From Hemerocallis citrina (lineage: Eukaryota > Streptophyta > Magnoliopsida > Asparagales > Asphodelaceae), in contig CM030364.1 in the NCBI GenBank assembly GCA_017893485.1, positions 45,064,754 to 45,128,753 on the forward strand: a stretch of 64,000 nt of DNA. Direction: 5' to 3'. The notes under the pieces are model-generated. The model saw only the letters and a list, made by a program, of their open reading frames with translations, did not search any database and was not told the origin of the DNA. Made by a program: the position numbers and the translations under genes. Below, one piece after another: positions 22,996 to 34,427 of this stretch. Within the stretch, counting starts at the first letter, position 1. The number at the start of each line of letters is the position of its first letter.

Positions 22996-24899
22996 ATACA
23001 ATATGCAAAATGGGAAACGTGAAAGACACAAGATCCTGGAAGGACAATTGGTATGGCCAGGCATATTACTCTTCAAGCTCTTTTTCCGGAGGTGGAAAAT
23101 GAAGTAGACAACCTTGACACCACGGTAGCTGATATTTGGAAAAATAGTAGACTAAGGGTCCAAATGCGAGATCAGCCACTCATGAATGCCAGATTAAAAT
23201 TCACCATATGATGGACTTCATTCGGGAAAGAGAGCAAGTGGTTGGTATGGTGGATGTCACATCGGTTTTTTTTCAATCCTTAAATATTTGATTAATTTTA
23301 TTTTTATTTATGATTTTGATTATGTTTTCTTATATTAATTGGTTTTATTTTATTTTATAATGATTAAATTAGAATTCAGGGTTAAACAGAAAAAATTGGA
23401 AATATAGGAGTTTGAGGTGAGTTTTCTCTGAAGAGACGATTCCGATTTAACCCGATATTTTTCCTAGATACACATGCATAATAGAGGGTTGGATAATTGA
23501 TAATTTGAAGGAGTTGCTTGGACTTAGCAAGAAGTTGAAAATTTTGGAGTTAGGCGTTGAAAATAATCCTTAAATTGATATATTTTATTTGATTTTGGGC
23601 TTAAGTCCATAACCCTAACTCTTATTTATTTAAAACCCCATCATATTTACCAAATTGCCATTTTCCTCATTCTTCTCCCCTCCCTTCTTCTTTCTGCCGA
23701 TCGGAACCCATCCACCCCAAAAAACTCAAGCTCTAAATCTACCCTCCTTTCCACGTCAAGTTTCGATTTTTCTGGGGTTTTAGTAGTATTTTGGGTGCTC
23801 ATTTACATGGTGGTGTCGATTTGTGGAGAGAACCCTATGAAGGTATACCTAATTGTATGTTTGTATATGGAATTGTATGCTTCCCATTTCTTTTCATGAA
23901 AATCATAGTAGGATGATGTTTAGAGTATGTGTAACATGCTTAGGGTGAAAGATTTTAATTTTTATGGTGATAATATGAAAATTTTATAAAACCTAGGATT
24001 TGAGTTTAGGAAAGGGAAAGAGAATTGTATCTATTGTATGCTATTAATTATTTTAGATGATGTATGATATTATGGAATAATTTACAAGCATTCATGACAA
24101 ATTTTAATAATTATTTGACAATTATAAGGAATTTTTTCGGTATCGGAAAATTGTAAAAATGGAGTTTATTAGTATAAAAACAAGATAATTGTGGGAAAAT
24201 ATATATAAATAATAGACATTATTCCCGAAGTATATATGGAAGTTAAATTTTGGGATATAGAAATTTATTTGGGGGTATTTTGCCCCTAAAATATAAAATA
24301 TCGATTAGAACTCCGATTGAGGGGTAAATTTTGGATTTGGTTATGGAATTAGAGAATGGTTTTCATGGCATGCTTACGTAGGTTATTTATGACATATGGA
24401 ATTAGCCCGACCCGGCGATCAAATTCTTGGTGGGAATCATCTATGAGTAGCTCTGATGTGAATTCGGGGGTAAATATTGTGTGTTTTGAGTTAATGGCTT
24501 ATGGGTTCGATAATTTTCCTAATAGGTGTGAAAAAGTGAAGTTTGATTAGCGACTGAGCGATCGAGGAGCATATTCCTGTCGGTTTGTCAGGTGAGTATG
24601 ATCATACTAAATATACTTTATGTTGTGGTAAAATTTTAGACTTATCTAATGTGAATTGTGATAATTATGGTCAAATAAAGAAATAATGGAAAATACAGAA
24701 TTTGATTGTTGAAATTGTGTTATGTGGTAGAGTTGCATGATTTTTAGTATTTGGTGTTATTAGTAATATATTGGGTTTATATATACTAATATGAAGTAAT
24801 TAGGGCATGGTGTATGTGTGTTATGCGGGTAAATAGAAATTATATATATATATATGATGTTATGATGTGTTAAATGGCATGGTGCACGTATGACATGTG

Positions 24900-25190
24900 G
24901 GTGATACATGAGACTTTGATATAATAAAAGATGAGATAATGGATAGATATATGTATGATATGCAGGTAGTTAAGGTGAAATAATAGGTGGTAAATGATAA
25001 GATAAATATTCCGTGATAATATGATAAGATAAATAACATGGTATGTGCATAATATGCGGTAAAAAGGATAAGATAAATGATCCTTGATAATATAATAAGA
25101 TAAATAGTCTGGTGTATGCATAATATGTGATAATTTGTTGAGATAAAAGATGAGATGATATGCAATAATAAAATGGGATAAAAAGATGAG
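24900..25190 (+). repeat. AT-rich minisatellite
   Basis: Repeated words of 'gataagataaat' and 'catggtatgtgcataatatgcggta' type recur with periods of roughly 60-70 bp, each copy diverged. Confidence 0.5.
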
Positions 25191-25235
25191 ATGAAAATGA
25201 TTATAAAAGATAAATTTTGTTTACCAATGCTTACA

Positions 25236-25545
25236 GGAATCCTGGGGGTTTGGGCTAGACCTCCTAATACCCAAGAACCGGCTTGAGGTGCGGTGATTAT
25301 TACCCAAACTATGTTTGGGGTGCGATGTTTTTATTGCCCAAGTTATCGGCTTGAGGTCCGGTTATTACCCAGTTTACTTGGGATACGGTGATTATTAGTT
25401 TATTACCCAAGCTATTAGCTTTGGGGTGCAGTGTTATATTACCCAAGTTCTACTTGGGGTGCGGTAATTATTACCGAAACTATGTTTAAGGTGCGGTGTA
25501 TATTACCCAAGTTCTACTTGGGGTGTGGTGTATTCCCTCGCTGGC
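25236..25545 (+). repeat. ~38-bp minisatellite in long LTR, part 1
   Basis: At least eight diverged copies of a unit built on TATTACCCAAG, a variable TA-rich word and TTGGGGTGCGGTG. The same unit continues at 26730-26870, beyond the MITE and a second minisatellite, so one array was split by later events. Confidence 0.75.
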
Positions 25546-25672
25546 ACAGGCTAGGAGGAAAACATAGCCTCGAACGCGTAAGCCCCTTGGTGGGCAGTGG
25601 TCCACGTATTTACTGGGCTAGCGGCTTCAATATTTGGAATGCTGTGGGGCACTGGTCGACAAATTAATAAAA

Positions 25673-26067
25673 GGCTAAATTTAAAAAAACCACACTAAGT
25701 TTTGGACCAGTTTAAAAAAACCGCACTAAGTTTTTTTTATTAAAAAAAAGGACAAAAAATTTCAAAAAACTCCACCAGGTTAGTTAGGGTTAGGGTTGGG
25801 TTAGGGTAAGGTTTAAAAAACCACTTTCATCTTTCATTTGTGTTTAAAAAAATCTCATTCATCTTTCATTTGTGTTTAAAAAAACATCAATTAACTAAAC
25901 AGATGTATAAATAACCCCCCCCCCCCCCCCCCCCCCGAACTAACCCTAACCCTAACTAACCTAGTGGAGTTTTTTGAAATTTTGTGTTCTTTTTTTAAAT
26001 AAAAAAAATTTAGTGCGGTTTTTTTAAACTGGCACAAAACTTAGTTTGGTTTTTTTAAAATTTAGCC
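25673..26067. mobile_element. Mutator-like MITE with long inverted repeats
   Basis: 395 bp with terminal inverted repeats of about 125 bp, starting GGCTAAATTT and ending AAATTTAGCC. The 9-bp TSD TTAATAAAA is perfect (25664-25672 and 26068-26076), which fits Mutator-like elements. The inner ends of both arms carry telomere-like TTAGGG words (GTTAGGGTTAGGG left, CCCTAACCCTAAC right). A run of 22 C lies at 25915-25936. No coding. Confidence 0.88.
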
Positions 26068-26079
26068 TTAATAAAATGG

Positions 26080-26480
26080 ATAAATATGAAAAGAAAATGA
26101 AAAAGTAAAGAAAGTATGTATGTGAATGAAAGTGAAAAGTAATGAAATCGTGTATTGAGAATGAATATGAAAAGCAAAGAAAGAGAATGATATGAAATGA
26201 GAAGGAAAAAGTAAAGAAAGGGCATGATATGAAATGAGAATGATAAAGTAAAGGAAATGGGTTATGTGGATGAGCATGAAAAGTAAAGCAAATGTGTTAT
26301 GAAATGAGAATGAAAAGTAAAGAAATTGTGTTGTCGGAATGAATATGATAAGTAAAGAAAATGTGTTATAAGTATGTGAAGGAATATGAAAAGTAAAGAA
26401 ATTGTGTTATAAGAATAAAATGGTAAAGTAGGATGTATTATGAGAATGAAAAGTAAAATAAATATATGATGAAAAATTTA
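26080..26480 (+). repeat. Purine-rich minisatellite
   Basis: About ten diverged copies of a 35-50 bp unit built on GAATGAAAAGTAAAGAAA followed by TGTGTTATG-like words. Non-coding. Confidence 0.65.
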
Positions 26481-26729
26481 AGTAAGTGATATTATGTGAT
26501 AAGAATGGATATTAAAGTAAAAGCATGTTATAACATGAGTTTGGTACACCTTGGAATTGTGTCGAGGAACTACCCGCCCGCTATTTCGGTAGAAATGGTG
26601 GGAACTATCTGCCAAGGCACAACTTTCAGGGTGGATCGGTGGGGTGTTGATATGATAGTTGTATTGTAGGATGAGAATAAAAAGTAAAATAAACTGTAAG
26701 ATGAAGATGAGAAAAATAAAGTAATGTAA

Positions 26730-26870
26730 TACCCAAGCTATTGGCTTGAGGTGTGCTGTGATATTACCCAGTTTACCTGGGGGGCGGTGATTATTACCGA
26801 AACTATGTTTGGAGTGTGGTGCTATATTACCCAAGTTATCGGCTCGGGGTGCGGTGTATTACCCGATGAG
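26730..26870 (+). repeat. ~38-bp minisatellite in long LTR, part 2
   Basis: Same TATTACCCAAG / GGTGCGGTG unit as at 25236-25545; about four copies. Confidence 0.7.
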
Positions 26871-26929
26871 GAGAAAAAATAAAGTAAGTTGTAATATGAG
26901 ATGTGAATGAACCAAAATTTAAAGTACCT

Positions 26930-27435
26930 CTAATATAAACCAAAAATTTTTATTTGGCCCCACCAGTTAAAAAAATTTTGGGACCCCCAAGTCTAATGAT
27001 CCACCTCTTATTAAAGGCTCAAAATAGTGGTATGCGCTTTGGGCTAAAAATTAACAGTGATACTATTATTTGATCTGTATAATCATTGGATAAAATTTTG
27101 AATATGAAACTAGTGTGTACACAAATTACAAGTATATTTATTCATTTGAGTCGTATCTTTTAGCCTCTAGTATTATAACAGTATAAATAGTGTTGTATGA
27201 TTATTGATTAGTATTACTCTTACCAAATTTAAAGTACAACTGTACAAGTGCGAAAAAATACATGATACAAAAAATATAAATTCGAATATTTACTTTGATT
27301 ATAATTTTATTTTTATCCAATTACTTTAATTTTTCGAAACAAAAGTAAAGTAAGAGATTTTCGGCAACAATTATGTCGATGCCGGGAGAAAAAAAAATTG
27401 GGGCCCCCATTTTGATTTGTCTGGCTCCGCCACTG
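26930..27435 (-). mobile_element. hAT-like terminal remnant
   Basis: The right end reads, on the minus strand, CAGTGGCGGAGCCAGACAAA, a terminus seen on many plant hAT-type elements. It abuts the duplicated spacer at 27436. A second GGCCCC-rich word near 26955 may be an inner part of the other end, but no left terminus or TSD is visible. No transposase remains. Confidence 0.45.
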
Positions 27436-28579
27436 GTTGTACATATTCCATATACTATTCGTATGATTAAGCTATCAAGGATTTGATGTGATGATTGTTG
27501 TTTGTTACCGGAGAAACTTGTGACAGTCCTCATCCTTCTTTCCGACACCTTCAAATTAATTAGCTAAATCCTTGTGTACGAGCTCTTATATCTGGATATG
27601 TAGCAAAGTCTATAAGCTTTACTTGAGATCTTAAGACCGTGAGAAGCCCCATTTGTAAGCTCTGATACCACTTGTCAGAGAAATCTACTCCCAACTCGTA
27701 GTACTAATAGCGGAAGTGTACCACAAGCAATACAAACTCCCAAAAAATAGATGAACTAAGCACAAGTCACCACAATATATGGATCTCACAAGAAAACAAC
27801 CAATATGCAGAGATAACCAATTTCTTATTCCCAAAGAAATACAAAGATTACAAGAAAGATTACAACTCTCAATCTCTCTCTCTCACACCTTTGAAACACT
27901 CGGCACAATCTCTCTTGAAGTTGAATAATGATCTCTCGGTCTAACCCTAAATTGGATTGGATAACTAAACCCTAGAGTTTACGGCCATATAAACCCTAGA
28001 AGATATACACAAATCTAGAAAATTGGGCCTTTCTCCCGTAAGCCCAAAAGAACAACTCAGCATCGGTGTCGGTCGGCCGCACCCCAAGCCAGTCGACCGC
28101 ATCATACAGATCCAGACCCGAGGGCTGACCAGTCGACCGCATCGCCCAGACCGGTCGATTGTCCCCTCCTCTGTTGGATGCCTACACTCGAAGAACTCCC
28201 AGTCGACTGGGTCGGTCGACCGCACCCCTAGCCGGTCGACCGCAACCCTCCAGACTTCTCTTCTTCTACTTGCTGCTTGTCTTCCCCTTGCTACTTTGTC
28301 TTCTCCAACTTCAAGTACCCCGTGCCTATATGTATTTGAGGCCACAAATCCTAACACCATCTGAGCTGCAATAATCAAATTTAAATGAAAATATATCACT
28401 AATATAAACCAACCCTTATTGTACATATGACGAGAACCGTTAAGAACTAATAAGATGACACAGATATATGCAACCTTTAAGCTAAGTAAATTTTCTATAT
28501 AAAAGCACAGTTAGGCTTCACTTACAATAAAATAAAATAAAGAGGTGAACTTGAAGCAACTAATGATCCATCAGTAATT
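27436..28579 (+). repeat. Duplicated spacer, copy 2, split by an LTR
   Basis: Second copy of 18986-19473, in the same orientation. Removing the LTR piece (about 27650-28361) restores colinearity. Colinearity resumes for a few bases after the gypsy element at 33293. Confidence 0.8.
27673..28356 (-). mobile_element. LTR (family A) with residual PBS
   Basis: A 684-bp family A LTR on the minus strand (plus-strand ends TGTCAGAG and CCTAACA). Next to its 3' end on the minus strand is TGGTATCAGAGC (27659-27670), the initiator tRNA-Met primer site. Only about 18 bp of internal sequence remain before the host spacer resumes. The near-TSD is GATGG against AATGG (minus strand). So this is not a clean solo LTR; most of the internal region and the other LTR were deleted. 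The PBS shows that family A is an LTR retrotransposon. Confidence 0.85.
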
Positions 28580-29060
28580 TGTTGCAGACCCCACCAGAGG
28601 TTGATCTGTAAAGGGAGGAGGAAGAGGTGGTTCGCGTCCGGAACGGGTGATAACTATGCTTCTATTATACCTACAGAAGAGAGGGATTATGGAGAGGAAG
28701 AAGGAGATTAGAGCGGAGTAGATTAGGAGAGGAGAAGGAGAAGGATTAAGGCAATTTCATATATCTTCTACATTCATCATCCTTGTCTTTATAAAGCAGA
28801 CGAATGGGGAAAAGTACATACGTGCATACAACGTGCTTCCATAAAGCAAAGGAAAAAGTAAACAATAGCTGTAACAGCTATTACTGTAGCTGGCCCCACA
28901 CCCCCTAAGAGCTCCCTTTCACCGCTTGCCACCTGTACTGGCGGTTGGCTAAAGCAGGGACCCGAATGCAAAAGATGTGGCGTTTATTCATAAAAACCCT
29001 GAAAAGAAAGATATTCATCCTTGGACTGATATGCAAGAGATATGGACTGATATGCAAACT
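28580..29060 (-). repeat. 3' LTR of gypsy element, 5'-truncated
   Basis: Aligns with 32772-33245 nearly base for base. The two LTRs differ at scattered sites, so the insertion is not recent. Confidence 0.93.
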
Positions 29061-29064
29061 AAGA

Positions 29065-29290
29065 GGTAGGCCTTCGACGAAGTAAATGCTGATATCTTTC
29101 CAAACTTCCGTGGGAATAGGGTTGTAATAAGCCAGAGGGCGCTTGGTTACTATACTTACAGCGCTGACAAGTGTCACACTCTCTTATGTGAGTCTTCAAC
29201 CTCCCTTTCATACCAGGCCAATAAGCGATTTGTTTTAACTTCAACCATGTCTTCTCATAGCCGGAATGCCCCCCTTGGGAAAGTCATGAC
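29065..29290 (-). pseudogene. Integrase N-terminus, frameshifted and truncated
   Basis: Past a run of six G (about 29270) the frame shifts and the zinc-binding domain continues as KQIAYWPGMKGRLKTHIREC and CDTCQRCK. It then reaches the core start DISIYFVEGLP after another shift. The catalytic core is deleted. Confidence 0.85.
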
Positions 29291-30539
29291 ATACGTGTAA
29301 CAATTGAGGAATCACTGGTGAATTTGGGTTCAAAACTACCCTCCCTTTGTAGAAGTAGACACCATGCCTGAAGCTGTAGTTTGGATCCTCTCCCTTAGCT
29401 AGTTTGCTTTGTATTTCCGCATAGAATGGATCTTCTTGCACTTCCTTCTTCAATGCAGTTAACCACAGCGGCTGTACCACAGTAATTGCTTGTGCCTGCG
29501 CCTCCTCAAAGACCCTCGAGAGCCCATCTGCACCTTTGTTCTCCTTGCCCCTCTTATACTCTACGGAGAACTTGTAACCATGGAGTTTCCAGAGCCAGGT
29601 ATGTTGCGCCTCTGTGTCCAACCGTTGCTCAAGTAGATGTTTGAGCGGCTTATGGTCGGTCTTGATTACGAACTCCCCTCCTAGTAAGTAATGTCTCCAT
29701 TTCTTGACGGCGAGAAGAATGGCCAGCATTTCCTTCTCGTAGGTAGAGATGTGTCTATTCCTTCCCTTCAACTCCTTACTGAGGAAGGCAATAGGGTGTT
29801 TATTTTGCATTAGCACAGCCCCAATTCCCGTTCCCGCAACGTCGCACTCTAAAATGAACCTTTCATTGAAGTTAGGCAAGGCCAACACAGGAGGAGTTGT
29901 GAGTGCCAACTTTAAGGCTTTGAATGATTTTTGCGCATCTGGGGACCACTGAAATGGTCCATTCTTGGTGAGAGATACCATTGGAGCAGCTATAGATGCA
30001 TACCTGTGGATGAACTTACGGTAATATCCCGCTAAGCCAAGGAACCCCCTTACGGCCCTTACTGATTTAGGTGTAAGCCATTGGTTGATTGCGTCGACCT
30101 TATTAAGATCAACTGCAACTCCAGCTTCCGATATAATGTGTCCCAAGTACAATACTGAGTGCACCCCAAATACACATTTGCCCATTTTCACACGGAGGGA
30201 ATTGGCTTGCAGTACTTGTAACACCACCTTCAAGTGTTGGCAATGTTCCTCAAAAGATCTGCTATACACCAAGATATTGTCAAAGAAAACAAGCATGAAT
30301 TTCCTCATGTAGGGTCTAAATACCACATTCATCAATGATTGGAAAGTTGCGGGTGCGTTCATAAGGCCAAAAGGCATGACCATGTACTCGTAGTGTCCCT
30401 CGTGAGTCTTGAATGCTGTCGTGTGAATACCTTCAGGTTTCATTCGTATCTGGTGGTATCCGCTTCTTAGATCTAACTTGCTAAACACTTTGGACCCGTG
30501 TAGCTCATCCAGCAGCTCGTCAATGACAGGAATGGGGTA
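29241..30539 (-). pseudogene. Gypsy RT / RNase H, active-site mutant
   Basis: Continues the frame beyond the stop at 30540-30542. RT motifs are SKLDLRSGYHQIRM, then MPFGLMNAPATFQ. The catalytic box reads VFFDNILVYS where the family has two Asp; the second is Asn here. RNase H follows with ILECDVAGTGIGAVLMQ, STYEKEMLAILLAVKKWRHY and the terminal GADGLSRV. It ends at a frameshift entering integrase. A single base change accounts for the Asn. Confidence 0.92.
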
Positions 30540-32756
30540 TTAGTCCTTGATTGTGATCTTTTTTAGCGCTCTGTAGTCGATGCAGAGTCGCCAAAAGCCA
30601 TCTGACTTCTTTACCATCACCATCGGGGAGGCATACGAACTGCAGCTAGGACGTATCACACCTGTCTGGAGCATTTCGACTATGAGCTTCTCTATCTCAT
30701 TCTTTTGGTTCCATGGGTGCTTGTAGGGTCTTTGATTGATAGGTTGGGAATGAGGAAGAAGAGGTATACTGTGGTCTTGGGGCCTAGCCGGTGGTAATGT
30801 GGTGGGTTCATGGAACACCGCCTCAAATTGTTTGAGCAGATTTGAGATTTCAAGAGTACAGCAGATAGAACTCATGGCCTCACTTTCGGTGGTGGACATT
30901 GCGGAGACATGGAGTAGTATCCCTCTTTTGGTGTGAGTGAAGATCTTTTGCATTACCTTCAACTCAGCCATCTTCATGATATTGTCACGTAGTCCTTTCA
31001 AGGTTATGATTCTACCTCCTTCTTCGTAGCGCACAGTGTGGCTTCTGAAGCTAAGCCAGATATCTTCCTTTGATCTCATCCATTGAGCCCCTAGTATTAT
31101 TTGACTTGTTCTTAAGGGGAGGATGTAAAATGGCCCCCGAATTGAGACTCCTTGGCACAAAAATTCCAACTCCTCGCAAACTCCTTCACAGTGTAATTGA
31201 CTACCTCCTGCTATCGTAACTGAAAGATGAGATTGGTTGTTAACCTGTAACCTTGCCCTCTTGACAACATGAGAGTCCACAAAATTGTGAGTTGAGCCGG
31301 TGTCGAAGAGAGCATAGACCTCTTCACTACTTACTGTTCCTTTGAGTCTAAGTGTCTGTGGCTCCTCCATCCCTACAACAACCCCCAAGGAGATAGTAGG
31401 AGGAGCTGTGGTGGGTAACACCACTTGCAGACAATTTAGGTTGCCCTCGGGGGTTTCTTCAGGGTTTAACGACCCTATGGGGGCTGCAGGGTTTTCCCCA
31501 CCATCATCAGAACTCATACAGGCCTCGTCTCCCTCCAACTCCCCTTCAATTAGCATGAGAGCTCGACCCTTGCATCGATGACCCCTACTCCATTTTCCAT
31601 CGCAGCGGAAGCACAGGTTTTGGGCCTTCTTCTCTGCAATCATTCTGTCAAACTGGGTCTGCCGTGGGCCCTCCGCAATAACCTTCCTTGGCTCAACGAG
31701 GGAAGTCCCTGGCTGCGCATGTCTTGGGAGGCTGGAGCATGGGTTCACAGGGGGCTTGGTAAAATTATTGAAGTGTTTTACTACCTTCCGTTGGTATCGA
31801 GCGATCGTTTCTCTAGCCACAACCTCTCTATATGCGGCCGTTATCGACTGAGGGTGCTTCAGCAACACTTCTTGTTGGATCTCTTCTTTCAACCCTGATA
31901 CAAAACAATCAACTAACACCGCCATTTCCATCGGCTTACTCAGGTGACTGTATTTTAGGAATTCTCGATGGTACTCCATTACGGTGCCGGTTTGTTGTAA
32001 CTTCATGAGAGTAGCGGTTGGGTTCTGCAACTCCATAGGCCCAAATTGCAATGACATCTCTCTTTTTAATACCTCCCAAGTGACTTCGCCAGGGCTCTGT
32101 CTCTTGAACCATCGCCACCACATCAAAGCGTCGTTTCTCAGGAAGTAGACGCTGAAATTAACCTGGTGCCTTTCTTCTATCCCTTGAGTATCAAAGTGAT
32201 GCTCCAGATGAAAGAACCAATTACTAATGTCCCTGGTACCATCGTACAGAGGTATCTCAAGGTTTGTGTGTTTGGGGAAGATGGGATTGTACCATTGGGG
32301 GTTTAAGCTCCAATCGGGACCAGGGGGGTTTGAGAGGTATTGTAGATTGGGGATATGTGTGTAGGATGACTCTTCGCTCCTCTGCCATGGTGGAGGTGGG
32401 TGACTAAGATTGGGGATCCATTCAGGACGAGGCAAAAGTGGAAGTAGAGTTCCTCTCTGCAGGTTTGGGGTGAATGACACACCTTCTCTGCTATGTGAGT
32501 CCTTGTCAGCGAGGTGGCGCAGCGAGCTGCGAATGTCGTCGTTTTGTATCTGTAGGCCTGTGATTTGGTGTTGTAGACTTCCCATGGTGATCTCGATGCT
32601 CTCCATTCTCTGACTTTGATCGGATGGCTGTTGAGGTTCGACCTCCCTATGGGGGGAACCTCGCGCCATCAGGCCTGGGGATCCGATTCCAAAGTTGCCT
32701 CCGGAGTCAAGGATCGGTCGGCGCTCGACCAGGTTGTCAGGGTTAGAAGGAGCCAT
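30540..32756 (-). pseudogene. Gypsy gag-protease-RT start, ends at a stop
   Basis: Translation from ATG 32756 directly follows the PBS. Gag core lies at about residues 165-330 (YDGTRDISNWFFHLEHHF, then VLVDCFVSGL). The zinc knuckle is CFRCDGKWSRGHRC. The protease active site is ALFDTGSTHNFVD. The RT entry is GVIRPSCSSYASPMVMVKK, then WRLCIDYRALKKITIKD and a TAA at 30540-30542. The next family residues follow immediately, so this looks like a point nonsense mutation. The frame is also open upstream through PBS and LTR to an ATG at 32849. Confidence 0.92.
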
Positions 32757-32770
32757 TGGCTCTGATACCA
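32757..32770 (-). other. Primer binding site (tRNA-Met initiator)
   Basis: TGGTATCAGAGCC on the minus strand, one base after the 5' LTR end. Confidence 0.92.
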
Positions 32771-32771
32771 A

Positions 32772-33287
32772 TGTTGCAGACCCCACCGGAGATCGATCTG
32801 TAGAGGGAGGAGGAGGAGGTGGTTCGCGTCCGGAACGGGTGATAGCCATGCTTCTACTATACCTACAGAAGAGAGGGATTATGGAGAGGAAGAAGGAGAT
32901 TAGAGCGGAGTAGATTAGGAGAGGAGAAGGAGAAGGATTAAGGCAATTTCATATATCTTCTACATTCATCACCCCTGTCTTTATAAAGCAGACGAATGGG
33001 GAAAAGTACATACGTGCATATAACGTGCTTCCATAAAGCAAAGGAAAAAGTAAACAATAGCTGTAACAGCTATTACTGTAGCTGGCCCCACACCCCCTCA
33101 AAGCTCCCTCTCACCGCTTGCCACCTGTACTGGCGGTTGGCTAAAGCAGGGACCCGAATGCAAAAGATGTGGCGTTTATTCATAAAAACCCTGAAAAGAA
33201 AGATATTCATCCTTGGACTGATATGCAAGAGATATGGACTGATACGCAAACTGTCTTCCTCATCGTCGCAGCTCAGGATCTGCGACA
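32772..33287 (-). repeat. 5' LTR of gypsy element
   Basis: Complete LTR. It contains a TATA-like word on the minus strand (CTTTATAAAG, about 32978-32988). Confidence 0.93.
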
Positions 33288-33292
33288 TAATT

Positions 33293-34422
33293 ATTATTAT
33301 ATTATATGTATCTTAAAAAGTACACTCCTGATCTACGATAGTTAATCCAAATGCGACAGGCAAAATATATCTAGGCTCACAATTAGAGAACATGGAATAC
33401 CTATCATTTGCATCTGAACTAAGAACTGGTAATGGTAGACCGTAGACGTAGGACAGGCCCACAATTCGAGTAACTCAATAAAAAAGGCAAGACATGATAA
33501 AATTGTATTCAAATTTACAAGGATTTGAGAGAAGATTACAGATAATAGGAATCCTAATCAAAATCCTATATCTGTGCACCATAATCATAGAGAAATTTTA
33601 AGATTTTGAAGCTATTCAATTACACGAAACTTCAGCACATCGATATTGATATTTGATATAAGATTGTTCATTTGGTTTTGGAAAGAATAACTCGGGATTT
33701 TCTTAAAATTTGAGCATAGTTTCAAAGAAGGAGCTTTGTGTCGCAAGTATGATGTTACAGTCATGTCGAACCTGTGTTTGACACTTTCTGCACAATTTAT
33801 ACATCCTATAGTATATCTATAAATTTAAATAATCTTTTACACCATGCCCACAATTTTTACGCACTTCATATTCATTAGAAATCACGCATGCATGAATTTA
33901 TATTTTTTACATAGAATAATGTTTTTTAACGAATGAAGGATGTCAAAGAGTTTTATAAAACTAAACTTTCTAGAAGCCTTCACATGCAAGTAAACTAAGC
34001 CATGCATCATGATTTTAACTGATTCTATCAAATACAATACAATTTAAGAATCAAATACATTAATCTGTTCTATCGAAAGTTAAAGAGTACTTCTACTCCT
34101 ATATAAATAGGGATTCAATGGAGAAGTAACAAAACTAGAAAGAAAAGGACAACGTTCGAGAAGAAGGGATAAAAATATAAAGTTAAAGTTTTGATTGGCC
34201 TTAAGCCAATTTATCCAACTAACGTGGATTACTTCCAATTCACTAGAATTCCGAGATAACACAATAATCTTAAGAATAACCTTTCATAATCTACTTCTTT
34301 ACTAAACTTCAACCTTCAAATAGGCGATTATAATATAACTCCCAACTAAATCTGAAATTAGCATAAATATATTCTAACTAAAAATATAAAACATCTTTAA
34401 ACTTTTGTGCTTAAACAATCAG
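33293..34422. other. AT-rich spacer
   Basis: Apart from the first ~27 bp, which continue the duplicated spacer, I see no gene, repeat or element here. Confidence 0.5.
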
Positions 34423-34427
34423 AATAA

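Larger units (their letters stand above)
19475..23254 (+). mobile_element. L1-type LINE, split by a solo LTR
   Basis: Starts with the apurinic-type endonuclease and runs through RT to the post-RT linker. It is interrupted by a solo LTR at 22112-22785 with TSD ATTAG. At 23255 it is cut by a long LTR-like sequence, so the zf-RVT end and poly(A) are missing. The 5' start is approximate; it is set where similarity to the duplicated spacer copy ends. The family is the same as the LINE at 1-2560. Confidence 0.88.
23255..26925 (+). mobile_element. Long LTR-like sequence, right end not found
   Basis: A LINE is cut at 23255 by TGTCACATCGG. The following 3.7 kb is AT-rich and non-coding with a leader-like, pyrimidine-rich part at 23600-23770 and several minisatellites. 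The layout resembles the 3-kb LTRs at 41929-45148 and 45420-48454. I found no matching right terminus or TSD, so this is probably a truncated LTR of a related gypsy family in plus orientation. A MITE is nested at 25673-26067. Confidence 0.5.
28580..33287 (-). mobile_element. Ty3/gypsy retrotransposon, internally deleted
   Basis: Two LTRs enclose gag-pol on the minus strand. The 5-bp TSD TAATT is perfect (28575-28579 and 33288-33292). The 5' LTR is 32772-33287 (516 bp, minus-strand start TGTCGCAG, end TGCAACA), followed by the PBS. The 3' LTR (28580-29060) lacks its first ~40 bp because a deletion joined the start of the integrase core directly to it, removing most of integrase and the PPT. 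Domain order gag-protease-RT-RNase H-integrase fits Ty3/gypsy. Confidence 0.95.

Noticed and set aside
24860..25165. Hydrophobic minus-strand frames resembling membrane proteins
   Set aside because: They derive from an AT-rich minisatellite; the residues follow the repeat.
25780..25965. Interstitial telomere
   Set aside because: Only a few TTAGGG-like units, mirrored in the two arms of a MITE.
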